A stretch of 5,436 nt of DNA from an uncultured Ruminococcus sp. (lineage in GTDB: Bacteria > Bacillota > Clostridia > Oscillospirales > CAG-272): assembly GCA_902797495.1 (NCBI GenBank), contig CADBTH010000070.1, positions 1 through 5,436 on the forward strand, written 5' to 3'. The notes under the pieces were generated by a model. The model searched no databases. It worked only from the letters and a program-made list of their open reading frames with translations, and was not told where the DNA came from. Position numbers and translations under genes: made by a program. Below are positions 5,436 through 5,436 of this stretch, piece by piece. The number at the start of each line of letters is the position of its first letter. Position 1 is the first letter of the stretch.

Positions 5436-5436
5436 G

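Overview
The window looks like part of a Firmicutes chromosome, probably an anaerobic Clostridia lineage. The reasons are strong AGGAGG-type ribosome binding sites, frequent GTG and TTG starts, short AT-rich intergenic regions with sigma-A-like promoters, and the gene families present. The clade assignment is an inference; no phylogenetic marker is present. I see no mobile element, CRISPR array, tRNA or rRNA.

Region 1 (1-2985, plus strand): three co-directional genes end at a strong hairpin. They encode a phenylacetate-CoA ligase (PaaK family, 5' end outside the window), a tandem ACT-domain protein and a PLP-dependent class I/II aminotransferase. Together they suggest interconversion of aromatic amino acids, aryl-2-oxo acids and aryl-acetyl-CoA/aryl acetates, with the ACT protein as a likely amino-acid sensor. 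An aryl-pyruvate ferredoxin oxidoreductase (IorAB type) would complete the route and would be expected just upstream, but cannot be seen.

Region 2 (2998-4765, minus strand): a two-gene operon reads towards region 1 and shares its terminator. Its promoter is near-consensus (TTGACA, 17 bp, TAGAAT). The first gene is a GT2 glycosyltransferase fused to a C-terminal GtrA-like membrane domain. The second, 24 bp downstream, is an XRE-type HTH regulator fused to four predicted membrane helices. Both genes appear to start at TTG. For the glycosyltransferase this replaces an upstream GTG that would precede its own ribosome binding site. The likely role is polyprenyl-phosphate-sugar synthesis or transfer for the cell envelope.

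Region 3 (4705-4892): a divergent promoter region holding the operon promoter, repeated TTGACA/TGTCAA elements, and an imperfect dyad that may be the operator of the adjacent regulator gene.

Region 4 (4893-5436, plus strand): an Rrf2/IscR-family regulator with three cysteines suited to an Fe-S cluster, followed at once by a bidirectional intrinsic terminator, so it appears monocistronic. The last 80 bases hold two consecutive hairpins and no convincing plus-strand gene. They could be the end of a minus-strand gene or of a structured RNA. Overall the content is mostly recognisable; the intergenic architecture and the right-hand edge are the least explained parts.
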